64,000 bases of DNA, taken from positions 35,644 through 99,643 of the forward strand of contig CAZAMB010000018.1 in the NCBI GenBank assembly GCA_964486335.1, in the 5' to 3' direction. Under the pieces are notes generated by a model, which saw only the letters and a program-made list of their open reading frames with translations, searched no databases and had not been told where the DNA came from. Each line of letters begins with the position of its first letter. Within the stretch, counting starts at the first letter, position 1. This document shows, one piece after another, positions 43,410 to 52,318 of the stretch. Position numbers and translations under genes: made by a program. This DNA is from CAZAMB01 sp964486335 (GTDB taxonomy: Bacteria; Planctomycetota; Phycisphaerae; UBA1845).

Positions 43410-43721
43410 ACAAATGCCCCCCAGGAAGAATTCGCACGTCGACGGACTTCGCGGCTCAACTCGCGCGCTTGGCCCATACGATGGGATGGGGGATTATAGC
43501 CTCCCAATGCGAGAATCCGATATTGCAATTCGATCACATGGAAAGCGCTGCCCATCCAACCGTCTGATAATCCTGAGGTTCCGACTCAAGAAAAGAGGAA
43601 GAAATGTTACTTACGCGCTCCGTCAAGAAGTGAACTTGCTCAATCGCGAGTGTCCACCGAAGTCACGGCGACCGACGCCGGTCGGTTCGACGATGGTCGC
43701 GCGGCCGCGTACCATGCCGAC
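43410..43721. other. divergent intergenic region
   Basis: About 310 bases between divergent genes. A perfect minus-strand -10 TATAAT lies at 43498-43493, which would start the repeat-protein transcript about 75 bases before its ATG; no good -35 was found. Nothing else is recognised. Confidence 0.4.
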
Positions 43722-44975
43722 ATGACCGCCGCGACACTCGATTCGCCGCTCTCACCAGTACCTCAGCAGGAGCGCATCGAGTCCATCGACGTCCTGCGCG
43801 GGTTTGCCGTGCTTGGCATCCTCGTGATGAACATCCAGTCCTTCGCCATGATCGGATCGGCCTACCTCAACCCCACCTGCTTCGGCGATCTCACCGGGGT
43901 GAATTACACCGTGTGGTTTCTCAGCCACCTCCTGGCGGACATGAAGTTCATGACCATTTTCAGCATGTTGTTCGGCGCCGGGATCGTGTTGAGCACGCGC
44001 CGAAAGGAAAACACTTCCGGCGGGTCAGCCGGTCTGCACTATCGCCGCATGGCCTGGCTGCTTCTGTTTGGACTCCTCCACGCCTATCTGCTCTGGTACG
44101 GCGATATCCTTTTCACCTACGCATTGTGTGGAATGATCGTGTATCTGTTTCGCAAGTTCCGGGCGACGACACTGATCGTTCTCGGATTGCTGGTCGTCGC
44201 CGTTGGATCCGCCATCTCGGTGCTCATTCACTATTCCATGCCCCATTGGCCGCCCGAAGCGATTCAGGAACTCGAACAGGACTGGCGGCCGAACGCCGAA
44301 AAGATGGCGACCGAAATCGCCGCCTACACCGGCAGCTATCTTGGGCAGTTTGCCCATCGGGCGAAGGCAGCGTTCTTCTTCGAGACGTTCTTGTTCCTCA
44401 TGGAGTTCCTGTGGCGTGCCGGTGGGCTGATGCTCGTGGGCATGGGACTGCACAAGCTCGGAGTGTTCAGCGCCGGCCGATCAACCAAGACCTACGCCTT
44501 GTTCATCCTCCTGGCGGTGACTGTTGGACTGCCGCTCATCCTCTATGGCGTTCGTCGCAACGAAGCGCTTGGCTGGGACATGAAATCGTGCTTTTTCATG
44601 GGGATGCAGTTCAATTATTGGGGGAGTCTGCTCGTCAGCATGGGCTGGGTCGGATGCATCATGCTACTGTGCAAGCACGGCCTCGTCCGCCCGTTGACTC
44701 GTTCTCTTGCGGCCGTCGGACAAATGGCCTTTACCAACTACATTCTCCAAACCGTCATCTGTACGTTTGTCTTTTACGGCCACGGGCTCGGACTATTCGG
44801 ACGAGTGGAACGCCGGCATCAGATATTGATTGTCTTCGCCGTGTTTCTGTTTCAGTTGATCGCATCGCCGTGGTGGCTGCGGCGGTTTCGTTTCGGCCCG
44901 CTCGAATGGCTCTGGCGCTCGTTGACCTATGCCCGAAGGCAACCCTTCGCGCACGTCGCCCACTCGATAGACTGA
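43722..44975 (+). CDS. DUF418-type multi-pass membrane protein
   Basis: A 417-residue integral membrane protein with about ten helices. It opens with RIESIDVLRGFAVLGILVMNIQSFA and ends with the conserved block MAFTNYILQTVICTFVFYGHGLGLFG and WLRRFRFGPLEWLWRSLTY, which define the DUF418 (YeiB-like) family. These are thought to be transporters or acyltransferase-like, but function is unproven. ATG 43722 is favoured; a GTG at 43650 would add 24 unrelated residues. Confidence 0.85.
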   Translation: MTAATLDSPLSPVPQQERIESIDVLRGFAVLGILVMNIQSFAMIGSAYLNPTCFGDLTGVNYTVWFLSHLLADMKFMTIFSMLFGAGIVLSTRRKENTSGGSAGLHYRRMAWLLLFGLLHAYLLWYGDILFTYALCGMIVYLFRKFRATTLIVLGLLVVAVGSAISVLIHYSMPHWPPEAIQELEQDWRPNAEKMATEIAAYTGSYLGQFAHRAKAAFFFETFLFLMEFLWRAGGLMLVGMGLHKLGVFSAGRSTKTYALFILLAVTVGLPLILYGVRRNEALGWDMKSCFFMGMQFNYWGSLLVSMGWVGCIMLLCKHGLVRPLTRSLAAVGQMAFTNYILQTVICTFVFYGHGLGLFGRVERRHQILIVFAVFLFQLIASPWWLRRFRFGPLEWLWRSLTYARRQPFAHVAHSID

Positions 44976-45010
44976 ACCGACCAAGTCGAATCACACCGGC
45001 CTTGATACAT

Positions 45011-47299
45011 TCACGGTGAGATTTGTCGCACCTGCCACTCGCCGTCGCGCAGTTCTGCGATCGACACGGTTGACGGCGCATGTTCCCGCTCGTAGTGGTC
45101 CTCGCCGTAACAGCTCTGACTCAGAAGCGTGAGCACACGTTGAACGGCCTCTCGATCCGCCCCGGCCATGTGGACCGCGTGCATCAGATGGTTCGCCGCG
45201 TGCAGCCCGGCGATCGCTTCATCGTCGCGAAGTCGGTCGTCCGCTGGCATTCGACGCTCCCCGTAGGTCTTTCGGAATTCAGCATGAACCGACGGGCATT
45301 GTTCCTTGACGGGATCGGGTAGCAAAGCAATCACGTGCCCAAGCTCGGACCTGACCTGCTCCGGGACCCTGTCGGAGGTGAACAGCGCGGGACCGGTGAC
45401 TACCGGAGACTCCAGACCGGCCTCTCGAAGCGTCCGTATCGATGACACCAGGAACTCTGCGTCCCCCCAGGCGAAGACAACGTCCGGTCTTTGGGCGACG
45501 AAAGCGGCGGCGTCTGGGGATGGTTCCACGGATAGGGCGACCTGCGCGGGCGAAGTCACGGTCACGCTGCCTTGCCGTTTGGCGTGGTCGATCCACCACC
45601 CGACGTGTCGCCGGCTGACCACATCGCCGGCGGCGACGAAGGCGACGCGTTTCGCCCCGGCTCTTCGCGCGACAAAGTCAAAAAGCAAGCGATGCTGTCG
45701 GGGAAGCTCTCCAAAGCAGCGAAAAACCATCGGGTTGGTCTCGGCACCGAGAGATTCGACCGATTGCGACGGCGGCGCGGTGTTGATCCAAGGCAACCGC
45801 GCCCGCGCCGCCACGGCGTCGGTAATCGCATCGTCCCTGGGAATATGTCCGATGATGCCGACAACAAGCCGGTCTCGGTCAAACACAAGGACGTCGTCCT
45901 CAGGCAACCCCCATCCATAACGGGCATAGCCGGAGGCCGCTGTTCTCGTTTCAAACCTGATTCGATTACCCTCGGCGCGACGTGCATTCTCCAGTTCGAC
46001 AGCGACCTCGACGGCCGTCAGGTCAGGACGAAATGGCTCCCGCAATGGACCTGCGGTCGGCAAGCTAATGGTTCGGCTTCGCGGTCCATACACGGCGATC
46101 GCCGCGCGACCGCCGCCCTTCCATGTCGTTGGCGTTGGAAGCGTCGAGTCGTCTTTCGCCAAACGTGGAGAACTACGCCGGATGAACTCCTCCAGGCCGC
46201 ACTCCGCCGACCCCCGAACCAATCCTCCATCCGTGCCGATCCAGATCACCTTGCCATCCCGCGCGATCGCCCGAATCGGACCGCGCGGCGCCGCGCCGTC
46301 AAGTCCGTAACCGCCGTCACTCACGCCGTGCAGGTGGATTGCGGACCCGTCGTTTGCGAACTGATAAGTTACGGCGTTTTCTCCATCGGCCGCATATTGG
46401 TGAAGCCCCTTCGTGGTCCCGACCCAAACGGCTTCGAGACCGTCCTCCGCGACCGCGGTGATGGACTCGTTGTGATTCAGCCAGCGCGGCGCAATCTCCT
46501 TGATCACACCGGCGCGCATTCGGCGAACGCTTACCCGGTTCGATATCAACCACCCGCGTTCAATCGCGTTGACGGCGACACCTTCCGTAAACGGCAAGAC
46601 AAAGTCGTTCCAAGGGGGACATCGGTGACGACAAGAATTCTCCGCGACGATAAGTTCGGCAACGCCCTTTTTCCACACGAGTCCAAACAGCGTTCCCTTT
46701 TCAACTGCGATGTTCGTGACGACCGACCAGTGTTCAGCAGTGCGCGGATTGCAAAGCTCCCAACGCTCCGACTGCGGCTGGTAAACGCTCAACCCGCCGT
46801 TGGTCGCGGCCAACACCCGGTCGCCGACCACTTCGACGTCGAACACGATGTCACCGGCCAACCCGCTGTTGATCTGATTGAAAACAAAGAAACGCCCGCC
46901 CGACATCCGCACCAATCCTCCGCCGAACGTGGCGATCCACAGGTCTCCGGTGCTGGGATCGGAACTCACGGCTTCGATCGGATAGGCCGGCAACCCTTGC
47001 TCCGGGCGCCACCCCATGAACGAAGTGCCGTCGAAAGCGGCCAGCCCGGATTCGGTACCGACCCATACGTTCTCGCCGACAACATGGACGCTCCGAATCC
47101 GGTTCGACGGCAGTCCGTCGACGATCGTATGGGTCTTCCACTGCGTATAGACACGGAGTCCGGTCGGTTGATTGCCCGATGACTCTTGTGGAGAGATCGC
47201 CTCCGCGCCGGTCGAGGTCGCGCCCGCCAGCGCGATCAACGATGCCTGCAAAATGCCTCGAACGAGGCTACTGTGCCTTGAGATAAGCAATAAGGTCAT
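45011..47299 (-). CDS. exported beta-propeller fused to a periplasmic-binding-protein domain
   Basis: A 762-residue exported protein. After a signal peptide (residues about 12-34) comes a propeller with two-component-regulator-type blades (YTQWKTHTIVDGLPSNRIRSV, NVWVGTESGLAAFDG, DLWIATFGGGLVRMSGG, VWVGTTKGLHQYAADG, IWIGTDGGLVRG) up to about residue 380. Residues about 390-760 match the type I periplasmic-binding fold of ABC branched-chain amino-acid receptors (RAAIAVYGPRSRTISLPTAGP, VVGIIGHIPRDDAITDAVA, RVAFVAAGDVVSRRHVGWW, DVVFAWGDAEFLVSSIRTLREAGL, YGEDHYERE). Propellers of this kind normally sit in front of hybrid kinases, so a ligand-binding domain is an unusual partner. It overlaps the six-haem gene by 32 bases and is last in a three-gene unit. 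Confidence 0.72.
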   Translation of the reverse strand: MTLLLISRHSSLVRGILQASLIALAGATSTGAEAISPQESSGNQPTGLRVYTQWKTHTIVDGLPSNRIRSVHVVGENVWVGTESGLAAFDGTSFMGWRPEQGLPAYPIEAVSSDPSTGDLWIATFGGGLVRMSGGRFFVFNQINSGLAGDIVFDVEVVGDRVLAATNGGLSVYQPQSERWELCNPRTAEHWSVVTNIAVEKGTLFGLVWKKGVAELIVAENSCRHRCPPWNDFVLPFTEGVAVNAIERGWLISNRVSVRRMRAGVIKEIAPRWLNHNESITAVAEDGLEAVWVGTTKGLHQYAADGENAVTYQFANDGSAIHLHGVSDGGYGLDGAAPRGPIRAIARDGKVIWIGTDGGLVRGSAECGLEEFIRRSSPRLAKDDSTLPTPTTWKGGGRAAIAVYGPRSRTISLPTAGPLREPFRPDLTAVEVAVELENARRAEGNRIRFETRTAASGYARYGWGLPEDDVLVFDRDRLVVGIIGHIPRDDAITDAVAARARLPWINTAPPSQSVESLGAETNPMVFRCFGELPRQHRLLFDFVARRAGAKRVAFVAAGDVVSRRHVGWWIDHAKRQGSVTVTSPAQVALSVEPSPDAAAFVAQRPDVVFAWGDAEFLVSSIRTLREAGLESPVVTGPALFTSDRVPEQVRSELGHVIALLPDPVKEQCPSVHAEFRKTYGERRMPADDRLRDDEAIAGLHAANHLMHAVHMAGADREAVQRVLTLLSQSCYGEDHYEREHAPSTVSIAELRDGEWQVRQISP

Positions 47300-49706
47300 T
47301 GAGTTGTTGCCTCGTCAGGTCCGCCGTCGCGCCGTGGCGATCGGTCATGTTGAAGCGTGTCCAGACTTCCTCAAGAGTATTCGCCGCGCCGTTGTGCAGG
47401 AATGGCGGCCCGTCGGCGATGTTCGTCAGGTGCGGAGCATCAAGCACCTTCGGTTTCACTCCGGCGTCGATGAAGTAATAGCTCCCCAGTTCGCCGAAGT
47501 CTTCGCTGTTGAGCAGGTGTTCGGAAAGGTCCACGTCAACGAACGAATCGAACCACATCGTCGTCGACACCATGCTCGTCTCCCGGTTGGTTCGATACGC
47601 GCCGTTGTGGCAATGAGTGCAGCGATGAACTTCGGGGATCGGCTCTCCGTTGTTTCGATGGGTCCTTTCGAAGACTTCCTTGCCGTGTCGTTGGGCGAGC
47701 GTCAGACCGTCGGGCTCGCGGAAGCGATTGGGCGGTCGTTCAATCGTCGTCATGTAAAGCACCAGAGCGTTCAGGTCGCCCGGCGTATACGGCAACTGTC
47801 GCGTGAAAAACACCGCGAATCGAGGCCCGCACTGATGTTGCAGCGACGGGTTCGTTCCCTCCCATTTGAAGGGCACCGTGTCGAAGATCCCCTGAAGCGT
47901 GCGATTGTCGGCGGGGTGCAGTCCGACGCCGTCCGCCTCGATATCAAACGTCAGGCCGTTGAGATGGCCGTCCGGATGGCAACTCTGGCACGAAAACTGA
48001 CGCCCAACGGTGATGCCCGCGTCGTGAAACAATTGTTCGCCCTTGCGCAGCGTCGTGATCTCCGAAGGGCCGCCAAGTGGAATCGTCGCAATGACGGACG
48101 CCGCTGCCACATCGAGCACCGACACGCTGTCGTCCAGCGCATTGGTCGTGTAGGCGAATCGACCGTCCGGCGAGAAAGCAACCGCTCGCGGATTGCGCCC
48201 CACGGGGATTCGGCCGCGAATGAACCGCCGACTGACCCCGAGACGATTCGGCAAATCAACCGATCGCTCCGGCTCAGGTGTTTCTTGCAGAAAGGCCAGA
48301 AGTTCGCCAACGTCGATCAATGCAGCCTCATTGCATCCACCGCTGACGGCGACGGCCGTGGCGCCATCGGGACTCATGGCGACGTCGAAAATGTCCGCGA
48401 AGGCGTCGGCGCGTGCATCAAGGAGCACCTGATCCACCCGTCCGTCCGGCCCAAGGACCCCAAGTCCGTGCGTGGTCACCCACCCTTGAGCCGTTCGGGT
48501 GGTCGGGATCAGGTTCTTGGTCCGCATCAACGTGAACAAGGCAGGCGTGCCGTTCTTTGCCACTCCGATGCCTTGCAGCATGTTGGCGTCGCGAACGCTG
48601 ATTCGGTCGACAACCGTTTCACTGTCGAGATCAACGATTGTCAGTTCGGATACATGGGACTCACGAAATGCCCCGAGCCGCGGTCGCACATTGGTGACAT
48701 AGGCCCGCCGCGCCGTGGAATCGACAGCAACGGACCATGGGCTCGATCCCATCAAAAAGCGACGTTTCACGCGGAACAAGTCCGGATCGACATCGGCCAA
48801 CGTGTCTTCGCCGGTATTGGCGACCAGAACTCGACCGGTGACCGCGTCCACTGCGACCCCGTGCGGTTCGCGGCCTACAACGATTTCACGAATGAGTGCC
48901 AGATTCCGTGTTTCCAGAATCGTCATCGTTCCCGACATTCTGTTGGCGACGTAGGCCGTCGCGCCGTCAGGACTCAGCGCGACCGCGTGCGGCCGTCGCC
49001 CGACCGGCGCTTCCGCGACAAGGCGACGCGTCTTCAAATCCATCTTGACGATCGAATTCGCGTTCTGGCAGACGACGAACAGGTGCCCGCCATCGGGCGA
49101 AACGGCCAGTCCGACCGGTGTCTTGTAGAGGCTGTCCGCCGGTTCCAGTCGAAAACCGCGCCGCACCACTTCCACGTGCGAAGGTTTTTCCCAGTGGCAG
49201 ATTTTGCATTCATTCGCATCACCGCGACGAATCTGGAGGGGCCCTGGTGGTGCGCCGCTGAACCTCCCTGCACGAGCATTCGCCACGTGCATCTCGCCGG
49301 GGCCGTGACACGCTTCGCATTGCACGCCGTTCTCGAATCGAAATGTTTCGGTCGTCCAGCGCGCACCCTCGTCGGCCGCCGTGGAATGGCAACTCAAACA
49401 GATTCGACTTTGCGTCGGCAGCGCGATCTCGCCGCTGAGTTTCGCGATGCTCAATGCCGTGTTGGTGGTCAGTCGCTGGAACGCCAGGGCATGTTCTATC
49501 AATCCCTCGGACGGGCAGAGTTTGCCGGGAAATGGCCCAACGCTTTCTTTCGGATCTCCGCCATGGCATTCCTGACAACCTGAAACGCCGACATATCGAG
49601 GAAAAGTGGAATCATGCGGCCCCGCCGAAGCCGCGACGCGCTCGCCCGGTTCCGCCGCCGGAACCCAAATCATGGAAAACAGGATCATGCCGAGCGAGAG
49701 GTTCAT
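47268..49706 (-). CDS. exported six-haem protein with YVTN propeller
   Basis: An 812-residue exported protein with six CXXCH haem c motifs: CQECH, CLSCH, CEACH and CKICH in the first 175 residues, and CQSCH (about 578) and CTHCH (about 694) near the C-terminus. Between them is a YVTN-type seven-bladed propeller (PVGLAVSPDGGHLFVVCQNANSIVKMDL; PHAVALSPDGATAYVANRMSGTMTIL; PRAVAFSPDGRFAYTTNALDDSVSVLDV). The C-terminal two-haem part resembles di-haem cytochrome c peroxidases and MauG (DAPHLTNIADGPPFLHNGAANTLEEV). It should sit in the periplasm or on the cell surface and move electrons. It overlaps both neighbours. Confidence 0.85.
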   Translation of the reverse strand: MNLSLGMILFSMIWVPAAEPGERVAASAGPHDSTFPRYVGVSGCQECHGGDPKESVGPFPGKLCPSEGLIEHALAFQRLTTNTALSIAKLSGEIALPTQSRICLSCHSTAADEGARWTTETFRFENGVQCEACHGPGEMHVANARAGRFSGAPPGPLQIRRGDANECKICHWEKPSHVEVVRRGFRLEPADSLYKTPVGLAVSPDGGHLFVVCQNANSIVKMDLKTRRLVAEAPVGRRPHAVALSPDGATAYVANRMSGTMTILETRNLALIREIVVGREPHGVAVDAVTGRVLVANTGEDTLADVDPDLFRVKRRFLMGSSPWSVAVDSTARRAYVTNVRPRLGAFRESHVSELTIVDLDSETVVDRISVRDANMLQGIGVAKNGTPALFTLMRTKNLIPTTRTAQGWVTTHGLGVLGPDGRVDQVLLDARADAFADIFDVAMSPDGATAVAVSGGCNEAALIDVGELLAFLQETPEPERSVDLPNRLGVSRRFIRGRIPVGRNPRAVAFSPDGRFAYTTNALDDSVSVLDVAAASVIATIPLGGPSEITTLRKGEQLFHDAGITVGRQFSCQSCHPDGHLNGLTFDIEADGVGLHPADNRTLQGIFDTVPFKWEGTNPSLQHQCGPRFAVFFTRQLPYTPGDLNALVLYMTTIERPPNRFREPDGLTLAQRHGKEVFERTHRNNGEPIPEVHRCTHCHNGAYRTNRETSMVSTTMWFDSFVDVDLSEHLLNSEDFGELGSYYFIDAGVKPKVLDAPHLTNIADGPPFLHNGAANTLEEVWTRFNMTDRHGATADLTRQQLNDLIAYLKAQ

Positions 49707-51259
49707 TCCTTCTCAACCTCGACTTCGGAGCGCACGCCGATTCGCTGAGGCGGCTTCCGAAGTGCGAACACGTGGCGGTTGGGCGGCGTCATCTCGCGGT
49801 CTTCGTGGCAGCCGATACACCCGCGCCGTTCCATGGGCATGACCCAGAACCACGACCGCATCCGCTGGAGACTCTTTCCTTTTTCGTCCAACGTTTCAAG
49901 CGCGATGGGCAGTCGCGCCGGCATCTCTGCGAAGAACGACCCGTCTGATTCCACTTCGATATCGCCCAGGATTCCTGTGGGAAAGTGAGCGGACACGGGC
50001 GTGCGAACGCGGACGCGCCGAATCTCGCCGCGCTCAGTGGACACGACATTGCCATCGTGGAGGGACGCATTGAGGCAGTAAAGCTGACCGACGTCGACGC
50101 CGGACTTGACGACAGACGATCGGCCTTGTGGTGGCACGCGCGGTTCGACCCTCGCCGCCGGAAAACTGTGAAACATGGGATCCTCGACCACGATGGTCCA
50201 TCGATCTGAGGCGGAATCGTATTGACCGACGTGGTACGCAGACGTTGACGGTGAATTTGTCCGTCTTGCCGCGATGATCCGTCGATTCGTGATCGCCAAC
50301 GGTCGCCTTAGGTCGGACTCCGTTTCGATGAGCACATCCGCGCTGGTCGACCCGTTAGTGCGCATCCCGGCTATGAGTTTGACACGCGAATCGTCTTCCC
50401 GTTCCTCAACAAAGATGATTCGGCCATTCGTCGATTCCGATGGGTCTCGCTGGATGGCAGTTCCGGAGGAAAACGGGAAAAGGTCCGTGCCATCGATATT
50501 GATCGTGAACATGGTGGTTAAACCCGATGCCAGGCTAGGACTCCGATCTCGCTCACTCTCACGCGGACCATCCGTCCGATTGGCCGAGAAGAACAGCAGC
50601 CGCCCGTCGCTGATGGACAACATGTCCGCGGCGCCGTTTGGCGAAAACGTGATCTGCTGGACGTCGCTTCCGTCGAAGCGACAGCGGAAGATCGCCGGCA
50701 CGCCGGTCATCTCATCGATGGCGCGGAACGCGATTTGCGGAATCGGTCCTTCCCCCCCGATCGAATACAACTTCGATAAAAAAATGACGCGATCGCAAGC
50801 GCTGGGGCATGACAAGATTCTTCGAACAGACCGGTCCGACAACGTCAGCTCCCACATCGCCCAGGGATCGCCTTCTTGAAGCCGCCCGACGAACATCAGT
50901 CGCTTGGCGTCATGCGCGAGGTCTGGGAAACCGGCCGCCCAAAACTGCGGCGTAAGAACGTGGCCCGATCCCGGCTCGTCTCGGAGGATGATTCGGCTGC
51001 CCATGGGAATCCGCCCCATTTGCAGTGGGGTCCCCCAGGGCGATTCCGAATCTCCATTGCTTTCAACTGGGATCTGCCATGCCAACAATGGCATCGATCT
51101 GTCAGATTCGATCGCGGATTCCTGTCCAAAAAGTCGTGCCGGCCGCGACAGATCAAGGACCATGAAGAAGGCCGGCGCCAGCGTGGCGACGAACCAAGGC
51201 ATCGTCCGATTAGACTTGGATTTATTGCCCTCAAGATTTAACCATGGCGATCCCGGCAT
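49703..51259 (-). CDS. HzsA-like exported monohaem protein
   Basis: A 518-residue exported protein with one CXXCH (CIGCH in ERRGCIGCHEDR, about residue 490) and a beta-propeller-like body (DLAHDAKRLMFVGRLQEGDPWAMW; IFRCRFDGSDVQQITFSPNGAADMLSISDGRLLFFSANRTDGP). The layout, a TolB-like propeller plus a C-terminal RRGCIGCHE motif, resembles the family of hydrazine synthase alpha subunit homologues, which occur in many non-anammox planctomycetes. No hydrazine role is claimed. ATG 51259 gives a basic n-region before the hydrophobic segment; ATG 51202 is an alternative. It is the first gene of the unit. Confidence 0.65.
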   Translation of the reverse strand: MPGSPWLNLEGNKSKSNRTMPWFVATLAPAFFMVLDLSRPARLFGQESAIESDRSMPLLAWQIPVESNGDSESPWGTPLQMGRIPMGSRIILRDEPGSGHVLTPQFWAAGFPDLAHDAKRLMFVGRLQEGDPWAMWELTLSDRSVRRILSCPSACDRVIFLSKLYSIGGEGPIPQIAFRAIDEMTGVPAIFRCRFDGSDVQQITFSPNGAADMLSISDGRLLFFSANRTDGPRESERDRSPSLASGLTTMFTINIDGTDLFPFSSGTAIQRDPSESTNGRIIFVEEREDDSRVKLIAGMRTNGSTSADVLIETESDLRRPLAITNRRIIAARRTNSPSTSAYHVGQYDSASDRWTIVVEDPMFHSFPAARVEPRVPPQGRSSVVKSGVDVGQLYCLNASLHDGNVVSTERGEIRRVRVRTPVSAHFPTGILGDIEVESDGSFFAEMPARLPIALETLDEKGKSLQRMRSWFWVMPMERRGCIGCHEDREMTPPNRHVFALRKPPQRIGVRSEVEVEKE

Positions 51260-51439
51260 TCTCGACCCGGCTGCAAATCTCGCGCCATCCCAACAGCTGT
51301 TTTAGCGTCGGGTTCTATTGGTCTCGCGGCGCGCGGCTTGCTGGCACGTTTGCTCCTTGCCAGTGCCTTGAGCGTTGGTTCGCGCTTGGATTGGCTTGCT
51401 GGTTTTCTAAGCTGTCGGCGATGCCGGAGAAAGTGCCAA

Positions 51440-51907
51440 ATGACCCAGCGAGTGCGCAGAAGTGCTATTCAAAGTCCGAAAGTGCTGAACGAAGCCTACC
51501 AGTATCCGAAACAAGTTTCGTTCTCGCGCGGAATGCGCATCGATCTGGACAATTGTTCCGTTTTGCTGATTTCCGGGACGGCCAGCGTCGACGAAAACGG
51601 AAAATCGGTTCACATCAACGACTTTTCCGCCCAAGCCAACCGCGTTTTTGCCAATATTTCCGGACTCCTGGCGAGCGAAGGCGCCGACTGGCACGACATA
51701 ATGCGAACAACCTGCTATCTTGTTGATTTTGCCTATTATGATGAATTCAATCGCGTGCGAAACGCCTTTTACGATGGCTTGGGACTCGACCCATACCCGG
51801 CCAGCACCTGTATCCAGGCTCTCCTTTGTCGACCTGAGCTTCTTGTCGAGATTGAAGCAGTGGCCATATTGCCAAAGGGGCGCTCTGGCACCCAAAAAGT
51901 GCCATGA
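51440..51907 (+). CDS. RidA/YjgF-like protein
   Basis: A 155-residue protein whose core matches the RidA fold (FSRGMRIDLDNCSVLLISGTASVDENGKS, NISGLLASEGADWHDIMRTTCYLVDFAYYDEFNRVRNAFY). RidA enzymes hydrolyse reactive enamines; this one carries Cys-rich substrate-pocket changes (PASTCIQALLCRPELLVEIEAVAI, where RidA usually has PARTxV...LP...VEIE). The Arg that binds the carboxylate is replaced by Thr-Cys, so activity may differ. ATG 51440 follows GGAG by ten bases. Confidence 0.78.
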   Translation: MTQRVRRSAIQSPKVLNEAYQYPKQVSFSRGMRIDLDNCSVLLISGTASVDENGKSVHINDFSAQANRVFANISGLLASEGADWHDIMRTTCYLVDFAYYDEFNRVRNAFYDGLGLDPYPASTCIQALLCRPELLVEIEAVAILPKGRSGTQKVP

Positions 51908-52255
51908 TTGCGAGCCATACTGCGAACCGTCCCACCGCCTAAAGATCTCGCTCATTTCGCCAGACGAATTGAATGTTTGAAACTCCAACAATGGAAGTCA
52001 TGGTTACCGGACGTTTAGATGGAGAGTAGGAACCGGTCTGATGATACTTTTCTTTGCTTATCGGCCTTTATTTTCTCGAAAACCGTGAAGTTATAGGAAC
52101 TAAGTCGGTTGGGCGATTGGCGGAAAAGAAAATCGGCAAAAACGACCAATGGACTTGAAACGAAAGCCTTCAGCCACTATGATGTTGTTAAATCGGGGTA
52201 GCAGCCTGCAGAGGTGCGGGCGGCGAGAGCCGCTTTGTTTGCGCCTGATGTCGGG
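51908..52255. other. intergenic region after the RidA-like gene
   Basis: About 350 bases with no gene. A hairpin GCGGC-GAGA-GCCGC with a GNRA loop lies at 52220-52233 followed by TTTGTTT, a possible weak terminator of the RidA-like gene. Confidence 0.35.
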
Positions 52256-52284
52256 TTGCCTTTGACAGCGACCGAGTCTATACT
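52256..52284 (+). promoter_or_regulatory. promoter of the PEP-CTERM gene
   Basis: TTGCCT (52256-52261), 17 bases, TATACT (52279-52284). AGGAGG at 52305-52310 precedes the ATG by eight bases. The element is nearly the same as the cdaA promoter, suggesting a shared housekeeping-type consensus. Confidence 0.6.
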
Positions 52285-52318
52285 CGCTTGACTGTTGCAG
52301 CCTTAGGAGGTTGAAAGA

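Noticed and set aside
45572..47182. 536-codon open frame opposite the propeller-PBP gene
   Set aside because: Antisense shadow; Arg/Pro-rich and without domain or start signal.
47172..49583. 803-codon open frame on the plus strand opposite the six-haem gene
   Set aside because: It is the antisense of a gene with clear haem motifs; the translation is Arg/His-rich with no domain. Long antisense frames are common at this GC content.
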